From positions 1,860,001 to 1,924,000 of the forward strand of contig NZ_JADPQG010000001.1 of the NCBI RefSeq assembly GCF_015687175.1: 64,000 nt of DNA, read 5' to 3'. This DNA is from Reinekea sp. G2M2-21. GTDB lineage: Bacteria > Pseudomonadota > Gammaproteobacteria > Pseudomonadales > Natronospirillaceae. The notes beneath the pieces are model-generated. The model worked only from the letters and a program-made list of their open reading frames with translations. It had not been told where the DNA came from and ran no database searches. The position numbers were made by a program, and so were the translations under genes. Shown here one piece after another: positions 54,996-64,000 of the stretch (the stretch's first letter is position 1; the number at the start of each line of letters is the position of its first letter).

Positions 54996-56285
54996 CTAGA
55001 ACGGTAATGGCAAAGGTTCTTTGTTTAACAGCGCGATGCCGTTTTCCAAGGAAAACTCCATCCGGTATTGTGTGTCATCATTTACCATGACGCCAGATGT
55101 TAGCAGTGTTAACAATGGCTCATGCAATACTGGAACATCCGCCAACCCCTGATCAAACTGTAAATTAGCGTTGGCTTTCACATTGGCGAACAAACCCATC
55201 AAGCTGAACAGGTTACTCACATCGGCAACGTCGTTTTCTGGAATAACCAAGGCAGCGCCAAAAGCGATATTCTGATCATCAACAGTGGCCACCCAATCGT
55301 TCATTTCAATGACGAAACCATTGCGTAATAAAGTACTGGCCTGCCCCATGAGCACATCGCTCGGAACACCGGACACCTGCATCTCGTTAAGACCATCCAC
55401 TAACTTTTTGTAATTAGAGGCTTCAATACCTGAAATAGAGATCGATGTATTAACGTTTTTGACGTTGAGGCTATTGTCATCATCCTCGTAATTAAAGCCT
55501 TCCAGTGCCGCCGTGAATAATCCGGAGAAATGATCGTCAGCTAACTCTCCTGATGATACGAAAGAGAATGGCGCCATCGTAAAACGTTGATTTTGCCACT
55601 CACTGGTCTGCACAAATTCCATACCTTCACCGGATAACATTTGCTTACCCAGAAAAACGCTGTTGTTGTACAGTTCGCCAACCGCCGAAACTTGTACCGG
55701 TTTTACAAGCACAGAGCTTTCCTGCAGATCATTATTCACCATTGACATTCCAGCCCATGAACCGTTTATGGTCAGGTCTCCGGTCAAGTTCCCCGTCACC
55801 ACCAGCTCGAAAGGTGACAATGCGAACGATCCTTCCGACAAAGATTCATTCACACTCTTGGATTGGAAGGTCGATTGATAGTTACCAGAAAATGATACGT
55901 TTGTGGTTCCGGTAACGAACGGTTGATCAACAAAGTATTGAGTCAGCAGTTGATTGATCTCGTCATTACTGTCCATTTTTGCAAAGCCATCGTCCATCAG
56001 GATGATGTGCTGGATGCTGGTACCCCAGGGTCTTTTTTCAATGGCATTCTCGATGAAGACTTTGAATTGCGACTCACCATCGTCCATGGCCAACACCAGA
56101 TTCAGCTGCCGGTGCAACAAGCTGTTGTCGTCCTGCAATACCGTCATGGTCATTGGTTGCGACACGGTTTGCTCTACTTGTGCAACCATGTTATCGATTT
56201 GCCTATCGGTGAAGATCAACGAACCAGCACCTAAAGCAACCACGGCGATCCCAGCCACACCGGCGCCAATTAACAATTTTTTCAT
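54996..56285 (-). CDS. YdgA-like DUF945 membrane-anchored protein
   Basis: A 429-residue protein with one N-terminal membrane anchor (KKLLIGAGVAGIAVVALGAGSLIF) and a long beta-rich periplasmic part rich in Asn, Ser and Asp, as in E. coli YdgA and YihF (DUF945). The role of the family is not known. Family recognition is from layout and general pattern. It stands just upstream of the terminator and is not clearly linked to the aminopeptidase gene 53 bases away. Confidence 0.75.
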   Translation of the reverse strand: MKKLLIGAGVAGIAVVALGAGSLIFTDRQIDNMVAQVEQTVSQPMTMTVLQDDNSLLHRQLNLVLAMDDGESQFKVFIENAIEKRPWGTSIQHIILMDDGFAKMDSNDEINQLLTQYFVDQPFVTGTTNVSFSGNYQSTFQSKSVNESLSEGSFALSPFELVVTGNLTGDLTINGSWAGMSMVNNDLQESSVLVKPVQVSAVGELYNNSVFLGKQMLSGEGMEFVQTSEWQNQRFTMAPFSFVSSGELADDHFSGLFTAALEGFNYEDDDNSLNVKNVNTSISISGIEASNYKKLVDGLNEMQVSGVPSDVLMGQASTLLRNGFVIEMNDWVATVDDQNIAFGAALVIPENDVADVSNLFSLMGLFANVKANANLQFDQGLADVPVLHEPLLTLLTSGVMVNDDTQYRMEFSLENGIALLNKEPLPLPF

Positions 56286-56338
56286 GTTTTGTCCTTGTTT
56301 TTTAAAATAATCCCGACGGTTGTACCGGCGGGTCAGAT

Positions 56339-57691
56339 TTATGCGCTATATCGCGCTTGCAACGCATCAAAGACCGCACGAATACCCATAGCTTCACCCC
56401 CTTTTGGTCGACCGGGACGATCACGATCGTTCCAGGCTCCAACATCAAAGTGCACCCACTGGCTCTCGGTCACGAATTTCTGCAGATACAAGGCTGCGGT
56501 GATCGAACCGCCGAAGGGCGTCGGTGAACAATTCACCAGATCACTGATGGAGCCTTCCATGTAACTTGCATAGTCCTGGTACAACGGCAACTGCCACACT
56601 GCATCTTCACGCAACGCGCCAGCCCGTACCAATAACTGTGCAAAATTGTCATCGGTACTGTAAAAGCCAGGTAATTCTAACCCCAATGCAATACGCGCTG
56701 CGCCGGTCAATGTCGCAAAATCGATAATCAAATCCGGTTTTTCGTCATCGGCCTGAGCCAGCGCATCGCATAATACCAGACGGCCTTCCGCGTCTGTGTT
56801 ATCAATTTCGACCGTCAGTCCCTTGCGGGTGGTTACAACGTCGCCAGGGCGGAACGCATTTCCGCTTACTGCGTTTTCAACGGCTGGAATGAGCACTTTC
56901 AATCGAACAGGCAGCTTGGCAGCCATAATCATCCGCGCAAGACCTAAAACATGCGCGGCCCCCCCCATATCTTTCTTCATCAAGCGCATTCCGGCGGCGG
57001 GTTTTAGATCCAGACCACCACTATCGAAACACACCCCTTTACCAACCAAAGTGAGCTTAGGCGCACCTTCATCGCCCCAGGACAGTTCAATTAACCGGGG
57101 TTCGTGATCTGACGCGCGGCCCACCATATGAATGGTTGGGTAATTTTTCGCCAAAAGATCATCGCCTACGATTTCAGTAAAATCGCCGCCGAATTCTGCC
57201 GCCAGCGTTTGCGCAGACTTTGCAAGATGCTCGGGCATCATGTCACCGGCCGGAGTATTAACCAAATCACGCGTTAAACTCACACCCTCCGCAAGGACTT
57301 TGACGGTCTGAACAGCCGATTCATCACTTATATACAGAGTGCCGAAATCTTTTCCACTGCTGTAACGGGTGAATTGATATTGCCCGAGAACCCAACCCAG
57401 ACCTGCATTAACCTGAGCCTCAGCAGTACCCGTAAAGTGATAGGCACGAGCCGGTAACTCACGGGCAGCTGTCGCGAGGGCCCACACGGAGTTGACGTCT
57501 TGCGCCACAACAACAACGCTATCCAGATTACCGTCATTTTTGGGTACTAAGGCATGGCCTTTGCCCTCGAATCCGCTGTGTTTCAGCCAATTACACACGA
57601 ATTCGGTCTGTTGACCAAACCAGTTTGGATAGTCCGCTTCAGACACCAGGTGAATGGGTAACCCTTCGTTACCCTTTACCAAATTCAACAT
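56339..57691 (-). CDS. M17-family leucyl aminopeptidase
   Basis: A 450-residue cytosolic aminopeptidase. The dinuclear metal site and catalytic residues are in VGKGVCFDSGGLDLKPAAGMRLMKKDMGGAAHVLGLA and the family signature NTDAEGRLVLCDALAQ; an N-terminal domain of ~150 residues is present. It is the PepA/PepB-type rather than the cysteinylglycinase. The ATG follows AAGGATCTTTCT; the open frame runs 15 codons further without support. Confidence 0.92.
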   Translation of the reverse strand: MLNLVKGNEGLPIHLVSEADYPNWFGQQTEFVCNWLKHSGFEGKGHALVPKNDGNLDSVVVVAQDVNSVWALATAARELPARAYHFTGTAEAQVNAGLGWVLGQYQFTRYSSGKDFGTLYISDESAVQTVKVLAEGVSLTRDLVNTPAGDMMPEHLAKSAQTLAAEFGGDFTEIVGDDLLAKNYPTIHMVGRASDHEPRLIELSWGDEGAPKLTLVGKGVCFDSGGLDLKPAAGMRLMKKDMGGAAHVLGLARMIMAAKLPVRLKVLIPAVENAVSGNAFRPGDVVTTRKGLTVEIDNTDAEGRLVLCDALAQADDEKPDLIIDFATLTGAARIALGLELPGFYSTDDNFAQLLVRAGALREDAVWQLPLYQDYASYMEGSISDLVNCSPTPFGGSITAALYLQKFVTESQWVHFDVGAWNDRDRPGRPKGGEAMGIRAVFDALQARYSA

Positions 57692-57835
57692 AGAAAGATC
57701 CTTATTTATAGTTAACCGACAGTCTAGTGATTTCACGCTCGGGGTCTAGCCCGATCAAACAATTGCCGTTCAACTCGCGTTACATTCTATAGGCAAAAAC
57801 TTGAAGCCAGCACTGGGTGACATTGCGGGAAACCG

Positions 57836-58144
57836 CTAATTAAACTGCGACAGCAGGACAAAACTGACCATCCCCACAATAACAGTGGCCAACATTGGCG
57901 CACGAAAAACACCCATCACCACACAGACCAGCGCGGCAATGAGTTCGGGCGCCAATAGAGACGCCTGATTGACGACGGGGTTTAATATTGGTTCAGCGAC
58001 CAACGCGGCCAATACAGCCGCCGGAATACAATTCAGAAAATTAAGCATTCCTGGTGATAAGTTCAAATTTGGCAACACAAAAGGAACGGCCCGCACGCCC
58101 CAAGTGACAGCCATCATTCCCAGAATAAGCATGATGCTAGACAT
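57836..58144 (-). CDS. azlD: branched-chain amino acid export protein AzlD
   Basis: A 102-residue membrane protein with about four hydrophobic helices (MSSIMLILGMMAVTWGVRAVPFVLP at the N-terminus; PEILNPVVNQASLLAPELIAALVCVVMGVF-type core), the small partner of AzlC. Together they export branched-chain amino acids or analogues. Its start overlaps the azlC stop by eight bases. Confidence 0.88.
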   Translation of the reverse strand: MSSIMLILGMMAVTWGVRAVPFVLPNLNLSPGMLNFLNCIPAAVLAALVAEPILNPVVNQASLLAPELIAALVCVVMGVFRAPMLATVIVGMVSFVLLSQFN

Positions 58145-58838
58145 CTTTTTTATCTTCCAGAAAGTGCAACTGTGATGAGATAAAGGCTGCGGCAACGACT
58201 GAAAAAACGATTCCGGTTTTATGCGGCCATGAGCGGGTCAGCCAGGCGAGAATAAAACCGATCACCGCGCTGACAATATTTTTGCGATGCTTACACATGG
58301 GCAGCAACATAGCGATAAACGCCGTAACCATGGCAAACTCCAAACCCAGCTGATCAATACCTTCCAGTGTACTCCCTGCCCATAAACCAACCCAGGTACA
58401 TACCTGCCAGTTGAGATACATGAATATCGCAGACCCTAGGTAATACGGAACGATATGCTCATCAGCCAGCTGTCGTTGAAAGCGTTGGTTAAAAATCACG
58501 AAAGTTTCGTCAGTCAGAAAAAAACTGAGTGCGAGTTTTTTCGTACGGGGGAGATGTCGAAACGGTATCAACATTGCCAGCGCGTATAACAGGTGCCTTA
58601 GATTCACAATGAACGTAGTCACGACAATCAACAGTACGGGGGTACCTGCCGCCAGTAAGCCGATCGCAACGTATTGCGCAGAACCGGCAAAAACCAGCGC
58701 GGAAAACCCGATCGCGACCCAGCTGGCTATACCATTCGCTGGCGCCAACACACCGAATAAAATTCCGAAAGGAATAGCAGCCAGAACCATTGGGAGAGTA
58801 TCCAGCGCGCCCTGAAACATCACTTTGGTTTGGGTCAT
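58137..58838 (-). CDS. azlC: branched-chain amino acid export protein AzlC
   Basis: A 233-residue membrane protein of the AzlC family: ALDTLPMVLAAIPFGILFGVLAPANGIASWVAIGFSALVFAGSAQYVAIGLL is the conserved first part, followed by INLRHLLYALAM-like FIVNLRHLLYALAML. About six membrane segments. It is coupled to azlD downstream and overlaps the thioesterase gene upstream by four bases. Confidence 0.92.
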   Translation of the reverse strand: MTQTKVMFQGALDTLPMVLAAIPFGILFGVLAPANGIASWVAIGFSALVFAGSAQYVAIGLLAAGTPVLLIVVTTFIVNLRHLLYALAMLIPFRHLPRTKKLALSFFLTDETFVIFNQRFQRQLADEHIVPYYLGSAIFMYLNWQVCTWVGLWAGSTLEGIDQLGLEFAMVTAFIAMLLPMCKHRKNIVSAVIGFILAWLTRSWPHKTGIVFSVVAAAFISSQLHFLEDKKDV

Positions 58839-59368
58839 GATGAGAAATGCTCACGTTTAGCACGTAATGTGGCTTTCCAGTCCGCTATGGCTTCTGTTTC
58901 GGGAGGGCTTTCAACCTGATAACCGAATCTGGAGAACGCTTCCTTCATGCTGATCACACTGGATTGATAAACAATCGCCATCCGCGCGTGAGCAACCGCA
59001 AAGAGCTTCCCTCGACAATAGAATCGCTGCTCAAAATATGCATACTTTTCGTCCCAGCATTTCAGTTCAATCTCAAGTTCTACTTTACTGAACGGCCTAA
59101 ATTCCCGAATGTAGGTTATCTCCTGTGCATTGAGAACGGCTCGATAACCGGTCATAACAAAACGGGACAGTAATTTATTATTAGCCAACCAACGCAGACG
59201 CCCAAAATCACCAAATGAAAAATATCGGGCCGCGGTAAGATGAATATTAACGTCAATATCGTGCAGCCAAACCCTGAAGGTCAGTCGGATCGGTTTAAAA
59301 GGAGCAAATTCGCGCCGAATGAACGGCAGCGTGATCAGAAATAAAAGAAAACGACCAAAAAGGTTCAT
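58835..59368 (-). CDS. thioesterase-like (hotdog-fold) protein
   Basis: A 177-residue protein of the acyl-CoA thioesterase/THEM6-like hotdog type: RLTFRVWLHDIDVNIHLTAARYFSFGDFGRLRWL is the D-x-H-xN-type active-site strand and helix, and KVELEIELKCWDEKYAYFEQRFYCRGKLFAVAHARMAIV is the long strand pair. It has an N-terminal hydrophobic stretch, perhaps a membrane anchor. It overlaps both neighbours by four bases, so it belongs to the thiB-azlD gene run. Substrate unknown. Confidence 0.82.
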   Translation of the reverse strand: MNLFGRFLLFLITLPFIRREFAPFKPIRLTFRVWLHDIDVNIHLTAARYFSFGDFGRLRWLANNKLLSRFVMTGYRAVLNAQEITYIREFRPFSKVELEIELKCWDEKYAYFEQRFYCRGKLFAVAHARMAIVYQSSVISMKEAFSRFGYQVESPPETEAIADWKATLRAKREHFSS

Positions 59369-60498
59369 AGCGCCGCCACCGGGTAAATGACCTGATCGTT
59401 ATACCCTGTGATCACCGGTATCAGTCCCGCCCATTTTTTATCCAACTCAGGATCCGACGTATCCACCAGTAAGGGTCGACCAGCTAATGATTTTAGTTTT
59501 GCTTTGGTGCCAATCAGCCATAGCTGTGATTTTTCAATGTTGCGCAGGACGGCCGGGCTGATTTGAGCATTGCCTCGACCGAGTATGTGCCCCTGACCAC
59601 CAATGATGCTGAGAATAAAACAAACCGGGTATTGCTTTTGAATGTCCAGGATATCCTGTTCGGTACAATCTTGCTTGATCACCTGGCCATTGAGGTAGGC
59701 ATCTATTCCTAGGAGGGTATTGGGTGCATTCAAATGCTCCATCAAGGTAGCTGTCGTTTTACCGCTGCCGACTAAATACACTGTTTCGCGGTCAAGGTTT
59801 TCAACCAACCAATCGGCAATGTCACTTAAGACCAGGGCTTCATTTTCAATTCCGCCAACTTTAACGTGCTGCATGAATTCGCCTGAAACCGGCACACTCA
59901 TGTCACCGAAATGCTTAGAAACCACGCGATTTTCACGGAAAGCGGATTCATCAATATCCCGCACTTCTTCTTCGTGTAATTCGGTGATATCGCCATTCAT
60001 CAGACCGGCCAGCACCTCGCCAGCCGCGTGCGGTGTCACGGCGAAAACACCCGAATGAATTTTTACACCTGCCGGGATACCCAGCACCGGCAGTCGACCA
60101 CCAACGACGTCGCAGATATTCCGCGCCGTTCCGTCTCCACCGGCAAATACCAGCAAATCAATGTTCTGGGAAACCAACCATGTCACGGTATGGATTGTAT
60201 CGATAGCTTCCGTCTGATCAGGCAGTGTGACGGGTTGTACGGTCATTTGATCCGCCACTACCCCGCTCGACTGCAGCGCCTGCTCGCCCATATCTGCCGG
60301 TCCACAATACCAATGCACTTGATCGGCAACGTGCACGCTTTGTTTGAACGCCTGTAACATGAGCATGGTTTTATCGTTAGCGTGTTGTACGGCGCCTTTT
60401 GCAACCGCAAGAGCTCGAATCTCTGGGCCGTCACTCCCCTTGAGGGCGACCGTGCCGCCTACGCCTGCCCATGGATTCACTACCAAACCAACTTTCAT
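59365..60498 (-). CDS. ATP-NAD kinase-like (AcoX-type) protein
   Basis: A 377-residue protein of the NAD kinase/diacylglycerol kinase-like superfamily, closest to the AcoX type: VGLVVNPWAGVGGTVALKGSDG at the start, VFAGGDGTARNIC (GGDG motif), and LGIPAGVKIHSGVFAVTPHAAGEVL. A C-terminal domain holds GTKAKLKSLAGRPLLVDT. The reaction in the cell is not settled. It starts 22 bases after the thiQ stop; the open frame extends into thiQ but the true start is the ATG before KVGLVVNPW. Confidence 0.85.
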   Translation of the reverse strand: MKVGLVVNPWAGVGGTVALKGSDGPEIRALAVAKGAVQHANDKTMLMLQAFKQSVHVADQVHWYCGPADMGEQALQSSGVVADQMTVQPVTLPDQTEAIDTIHTVTWLVSQNIDLLVFAGGDGTARNICDVVGGRLPVLGIPAGVKIHSGVFAVTPHAAGEVLAGLMNGDITELHEEEVRDIDESAFRENRVVSKHFGDMSVPVSGEFMQHVKVGGIENEALVLSDIADWLVENLDRETVYLVGSGKTTATLMEHLNAPNTLLGIDAYLNGQVIKQDCTEQDILDIQKQYPVCFILSIIGGQGHILGRGNAQISPAVLRNIEKSQLWLIGTKAKLKSLAGRPLLVDTSDPELDKKWAGLIPVITGYNDQVIYPVAAL

Positions 60499-60520
60499 TC
60501 GACCACTCAATTTACCCTGT

Positions 60521-61168
60521 TCAGCGGGCAGGATACTGCTTCCAGCAATCGCTGGAAACACCTTCCAGAATAGAATCGACCACAGGCTCAATTTCATCCA
60601 GATGGTGAGTGACCATGACGACCGTCGTGCCTTGTTGTTTTTGCATTTCCGATACCCATTCGAGCCCTTCCTGACGCAACATAGGATCCAAAGATGAAAA
60701 GGGCTCATCCAACAGCAACACAGGCTTATTTTGCAAAAAAACACGGGCCAGTGCGACACGCTGTTGTTGACCACCAGACAAGCGCATGGCTTTTTCAGCG
60801 AGAATAGATTGGATCTGAAAGCGCTCTGCAGCCAACCATAGTTGCTCCCGTTGTTCGCCATTCAGTTTGGCTCCTGGGTGCAGCCCAAGCGCTAGATTTT
60901 TTTCAACGGACAGATGCTCAAACAAATTGTCTTTTTGAAACAACACGCCGAACGGCCGTTCGTAGACTTTCAAACCAGAAAGATCGTGCCCTGCCCATTG
61001 CACGGAGCCGGACTCAATCGGCTGGAACCCTAGCAATACATTCAACAACGTGCTTTTACCGACTCCGCTCCCTCCGGTTACCGCCAGAAATGCGCCTTCG
61101 GGCACTCGAAAGGACCATTCAAACCGGTGTGTTGCCAACTGACAACGTACCGAATTAACCTTCAACAT
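60521..61168 (-). CDS. thiQ: thiamine ABC transporter, ATP-binding subunit
   Basis: A 215-residue ATPase: Walker A GGSGVGKST, signature LSGGQQQRVAL, Walker B LLLDEPFSSLD and H-loop VTHHLDE. Powers thiamine/TPP uptake with ThiB and ThiP. It starts 86 bases after the thiP stop and is followed by the NAD-kinase-like gene. Start is ATG before LKVNSVRC. Confidence 0.9.
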   Translation of the reverse strand: MLKVNSVRCQLATHRFEWSFRVPEGAFLAVTGGSGVGKSTLLNVLLGFQPIESGSVQWAGHDLSGLKVYERPFGVLFQKDNLFEHLSVEKNLALGLHPGAKLNGEQREQLWLAAERFQIQSILAEKAMRLSGGQQQRVALARVFLQNKPVLLLDEPFSSLDPMLRQEGLEWVSEMQKQQGTTVVMVTHHLDEIEPVVDSILEGVSSDCWKQYPAR

Positions 61169-61254
61169 CCACCACACCAGTCATTTTTCATTATTCGTTT
61201 TTATGGGTAACGCTTAAAACCAATACTCATCACAATTGCCAGCAGCATCTACTC

Positions 61255-62736
61255 TCAATGTCGACGCAATGTTCGGTCACCAAACCATTCGGCAATCAGC
61301 AGAAAAATCACACACATCAACAGCAACAATAACGTTAACTGAGAAGCCAACACCATTTGGTAACTGCCCATCGCCTGATAAATCAGAATGGGCAAGGTGA
61401 CAAACTGCGCAGAACCAATCAAGGCAGCAACACCCAAATCACCGACGGACAAAACCATTGCCAACATCAAGGACCATGGCAACAAATGCGCAGCGGCGGG
61501 TAAATAAACATACCGGACCTTTGACCAATCGCTCATAGCCAACGTATCCGCTAGCCGCGAGTAACTCTCACGGTAAGCCTGCACACGACTGGTTAAAGGC
61601 CCTAAAACAATTGGCATTGCCATCAAACCATTCAGCCAGATGATCAACGGAATCGTCGCCTTAAACGCTATATTCAGTTTCAACGCGAAGAGAAAAAGCC
61701 CCGTACTGATCACCATGACCGGTAGTACCATGAGTCCAAAATCAAGAAAACGCAATAAACGATGTTGCGAAGTATCCAGGCTCCGCAGTGTTGCTAATAG
61801 AGTAGCAAATAAGCCACTGCCCAATGCCAGTAACAGGCTCGTGATAATACCCCGCCATAGACGCTCAGACCCGGTAAAAGGCGCGGAAAAAGCGTGTGCC
61901 AATAACGTCAGCAAGGGGTACACCAAAACAACGACAAGCGTCGCAATGGCGAGAAACTGCATTTTCGTTGGCACGGTTGCTCTTTGAGCCTGTGCGCGGT
62001 TAATTTCCATGCCAAAATGTTCTCTGCGTCCCAGCAGCAACATGATAGACATCGCTAAAATGCCATGAACCGCAGCGTAAATTGCACCAGCCTTGGGATC
62101 GAAATCAAACTTCAAGGCCTGAAATATGGCCACTTCCAGATTCGTGTTCGCTGGACCACCGCCAAGCGACAACACCACGGTGAAGCTGCTGAAACACAGA
62201 AGAAATACAAGAACAAAAACGGGCCGAAGAGCAGATACCAAAACCGGACGCTTTATCCACCAGAAGCTTCGCCAAGTCGACAGATGCAACGTTTGTGCAA
62301 CGTTCAAGTGAGTCTGTGAGACAAAAGACAAACGTTGCCAGAAAATGCGAACCGCATAAGGGACATTCAAGTAAAGGTGGGCCAACAGGATGCCTTGTAA
62401 ACTGAAGACATCAATAAAATCGGAGTATGCGGTGACGACGCCAAGAATGACCGTCAATACCGGCATGATGAAAAACAAGTTCAACAAACCTTTCAACAGC
62501 CATTGCCCGGTAAAGGGTTTGCTGGCATAGACAACAGCAAAAGGTATCGCAAGGATGACCGAGAACAAGGCCGACAAGAAGGCTTGCCAGATTGAAAACT
62601 GAACTATTTTCAGAAACCAAGCATCAAAATAGTCGGACCAGGGATAACCATAGCCAGGATGCAAATACAAACCGACTCCGGCTAACGCCAGAGTCAGAAG
62701 GATCGTAAAGGTGGTTAGCTTCGACAGCCAGACCAC
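61255..62736 (-). CDS. thiP: thiamine ABC transporter, permease subunit
   Basis: A 493-residue permease with two FbpB-like halves of about six membrane segments each; EAA-like loops are in VAQTLHLSTWRSFWWIKRPVLVSALRP and RLADTLAMSDWSKVRYVYLPAAAHLLPWS. Works with ThiB and ThiQ to import thiamine, TMP and TPP. It starts four bases after the thiB stop. Confidence 0.93.
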   Translation of the reverse strand: MVWLSKLTTFTILLTLALAGVGLYLHPGYGYPWSDYFDAWFLKIVQFSIWQAFLSALFSVILAIPFAVVYASKPFTGQWLLKGLLNLFFIMPVLTVILGVVTAYSDFIDVFSLQGILLAHLYLNVPYAVRIFWQRLSFVSQTHLNVAQTLHLSTWRSFWWIKRPVLVSALRPVFVLVFLLCFSSFTVVLSLGGGPANTNLEVAIFQALKFDFDPKAGAIYAAVHGILAMSIMLLLGRREHFGMEINRAQAQRATVPTKMQFLAIATLVVVLVYPLLTLLAHAFSAPFTGSERLWRGIITSLLLALGSGLFATLLATLRSLDTSQHRLLRFLDFGLMVLPVMVISTGLFLFALKLNIAFKATIPLIIWLNGLMAMPIVLGPLTSRVQAYRESYSRLADTLAMSDWSKVRYVYLPAAAHLLPWSLMLAMVLSVGDLGVAALIGSAQFVTLPILIYQAMGSYQMVLASQLTLLLLLMCVIFLLIAEWFGDRTLRRH

Positions 62737-62740
62737 TTAC

Positions 62741-63724
62741 TTACTGGCTCGCTGCATTTCGCCATTCTTTAATCCAGTCTCTGCGCTGAGCAGCGACGTC
62801 CTCGCTACGGAAGTACAATGTTTCAGGCGCAATGAGCTGACCAAAGGCTTCCGGTTTTTCTGCACCAGGAAGTACTGGCCACATCCAATTCGTCCCAGCA
62901 AAAACATCCTGCGCTTCCTGACTTACCAGAAAACCCAGAAAAGAACGCGCCAGCGTCAGATTCTCTGACGAGGCCAACGCCGCTGCGACCTCGATCTGAA
63001 CGTAGTGGCCTTCAGAAAACTCCGCCGCTTTATATTTATCAGTGTCTTCCCAAGTTAAATGATAAGCTGGTGATGTGGCGTAGCTAAGCACCATATCACT
63101 CTTGCCTTCCTGAAACAGAGCGTATGCTTCGCTCCAACCGGGTGTCACAGTGACCGTTTTCTTCTGCAATTTCGTCCAAGCATCGCCCGAATTCGCGCCG
63201 TACACAGATTTAATCCACAACATTAACCCTTGCCCGACCGTGCTAACCCTAGGGTCTTGATAAATAATGCTAACGTCGGACGTTTCAACTAACTCACGCA
63301 ATGATGAAGGGACTTGCGAAACTCGAGTGTCGTCATAAACAAAGGCGAAATGACCGTAGTCGTAAGGCACAAAATAGCGATCTTTCCAGCTGTATGGCAA
63401 AGACAGCCCAGAAAGAGATAGGCCGTGCTCAGCCAAAAGATTCAACTGTGTTGCTTCTGCGACCAGACCGTCATCTAGCCCCAGAATGATATCGGCTTCT
63501 GTCTGACTGCCTTCCAAGCGCAGCCGGTTAAGTAACGCAACGCCGTCTTCCAACCCGACAAACCGAACATCACATTCGCAAACAGCTTCGAACTTTTCTT
63601 CCAGTACCGGCCCAGGGCCCCACTCACTGGTAAAAGATTCGTAGGTATAGATGGTCAAATCATCGGCATTGGCGACACCAATAAAGCCAGCCAAAAGAAT
63701 GCATTTAAACCGCAAAGAAGTCAT
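62741..63724 (-). CDS. thiB: thiamine ABC transporter, periplasmic binding protein
   Basis: A 327-residue solute-binding protein: signal peptide (FKCILLAGFIGVANA), then DDLTIYTYESFTSEWGPGPVLEEKFEAVCECDVRFV, the ThiB pattern, and a long C-terminal lobe. First gene of the thi operon, controlled by the TPP riboswitch just upstream. The start follows AGGAAACTACT; a longer frame upstream includes the riboswitch and is not real. Confidence 0.94.
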   Translation of the reverse strand: MTSLRFKCILLAGFIGVANADDLTIYTYESFTSEWGPGPVLEEKFEAVCECDVRFVGLEDGVALLNRLRLEGSQTEADIILGLDDGLVAEATQLNLLAEHGLSLSGLSLPYSWKDRYFVPYDYGHFAFVYDDTRVSQVPSSLRELVETSDVSIIYQDPRVSTVGQGLMLWIKSVYGANSGDAWTKLQKKTVTVTPGWSEAYALFQEGKSDMVLSYATSPAYHLTWEDTDKYKAAEFSEGHYVQIEVAAALASSENLTLARSFLGFLVSQEAQDVFAGTNWMWPVLPGAEKPEAFGQLIAPETLYFRSEDVAAQRRDWIKEWRNAASQ

Positions 63725-63808
63725 AGTAGTTTCCTGTATCAACATAAATTGATACCGGCGCATCGAAACGATGTAGAGGGAGGTTGTGATCAACCAACAC
63801 AAAGATTG

Positions 63809-63905
63809 CTTTGCTCCCTACGCCAGTACAAACTGGTTCAGGTTCAACGAGTTTTTCTCAGCCACTTCAATTTACGAATTGGCACCCCGGCAAGAACGCG
63901 CCTAG
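63809..63905 (-). ncRNA. TPP riboswitch (THI element)
   Basis: The minus strand carries the conserved TPP aptamer segments in order: CCGGGGTGCC, GGCTGAGA, GTTGAACCTGAACC, and CTGGCGTAGGGAGC, 85 bases upstream of thiB. It should shut down thiBPQ (and perhaps the genes behind) when TPP is abundant. Confidence 0.95.
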
Positions 63906-63918
63906 TTTAATGACTTTT

Positions 63919-64000
63919 ATGAGTAGTACAACGCAGAAAATGAAATTACATCAGGCATTAGCCCAACTCCGCCCATTAATCGGCTCTAACGTCGCAGTAC
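63919..64000 (+). CDS. start of a gene leaving the window
   Basis: From an ATG at 63919 (or an in-frame ATG at 63910) the frame stays open to the edge of the window: it begins SSTTQKMKLHQALAQLRPLI. It diverges from thiB. Too little is seen to name it. Confidence 0.4.
   Translation, partial: MSSTTQKMKLHQALAQLRPLIGSNVAV

Overview
The window reads as chromosomal DNA of a free-living, probably marine, gammaproteobacterium in the broad Oceanospirillales/Reinekea-Saccharospirillum neighbourhood. The placement is inference from gene content (assimilatory nitrate reduction, AlkB alkane hydroxylase, ImuAB/DnaE2 mutasome, YegD, YedI, YbiT, YdgA and ThiBPQ homologues) and a core composition near 50 % G+C judged by eye. 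Most genes are ordinary, densely packed housekeeping or metabolic genes; no rRNA, tRNA, CRISPR array or prophage was recognised.

Layout. 1-2.7 kb: the end of a YedI/DUF808 membrane protein and an unusual soluble histidine kinase with a LacI-type sensor domain. 2.7-8.7 kb: the nitrate assimilation operon nirB-nirD-nasA, preceded by two NtrC-like sites, a sigma-54 promoter and a leader with an intrinsic terminator that looks like an attenuator. 9-20.9 kb: glyoxalase-fold protein, AlkB, two GNAT acetyltransferases, a DEAD-box helicase, FapA/DUF342, CBS protein, amidase, an ArsR/SRPBCC pair, folD-fhs and a Bor-like lipoprotein. 20.9-23.4 kb: a 262-bp MITE, a terminator, a 165-bp palindromic element and cpdB.

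23.4-28.1 kb is a visibly AT-rich, gene-poor island. It holds a compact RiPP cluster on the minus strand: a 19-codon precursor peptide gene at 27270-27329, a radical SAM/SPASM maturase, a PqqD-like recognition protein and a MATE exporter. This is the most novel-looking system in the window.

28-41.8 kb: a CoA-transferase/deacetylase pair, a TrhA/hemolysin III protein, SOS-controlled imuA-imuB, an ECF sigma/anti-sigma/DUF4097 operon, a YegD chaperone, an MFS transporter and MenA. 41.9-54.9 kb: a CDF metal exporter with a hexanucleotide repeat, YbiT, SOS-controlled dnaE2 (separated from imuAB), a decayed FAD-oxidase gene, DODA dioxygenase, GST, a second MITE copy, PhnA and a patatin. 55-63.9 kb, all minus strand: YdgA, leucyl aminopeptidase, and a tight run azlD-azlC-thioesterase-NAD-kinase-like-thiQ-thiP-thiB, headed by a TPP riboswitch.

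Working links: NtrC and sigma-54 control probably couples nitrate assimilation to nitrogen starvation, with the leader adding a second nitrate or anti-termination checkpoint; LexA boxes tie imuAB and dnaE2 into one damage-induced translesion system; thiBPQ import thiamine under TPP feedback; folD and fhs feed one-carbon tetrahydrofolate pools.
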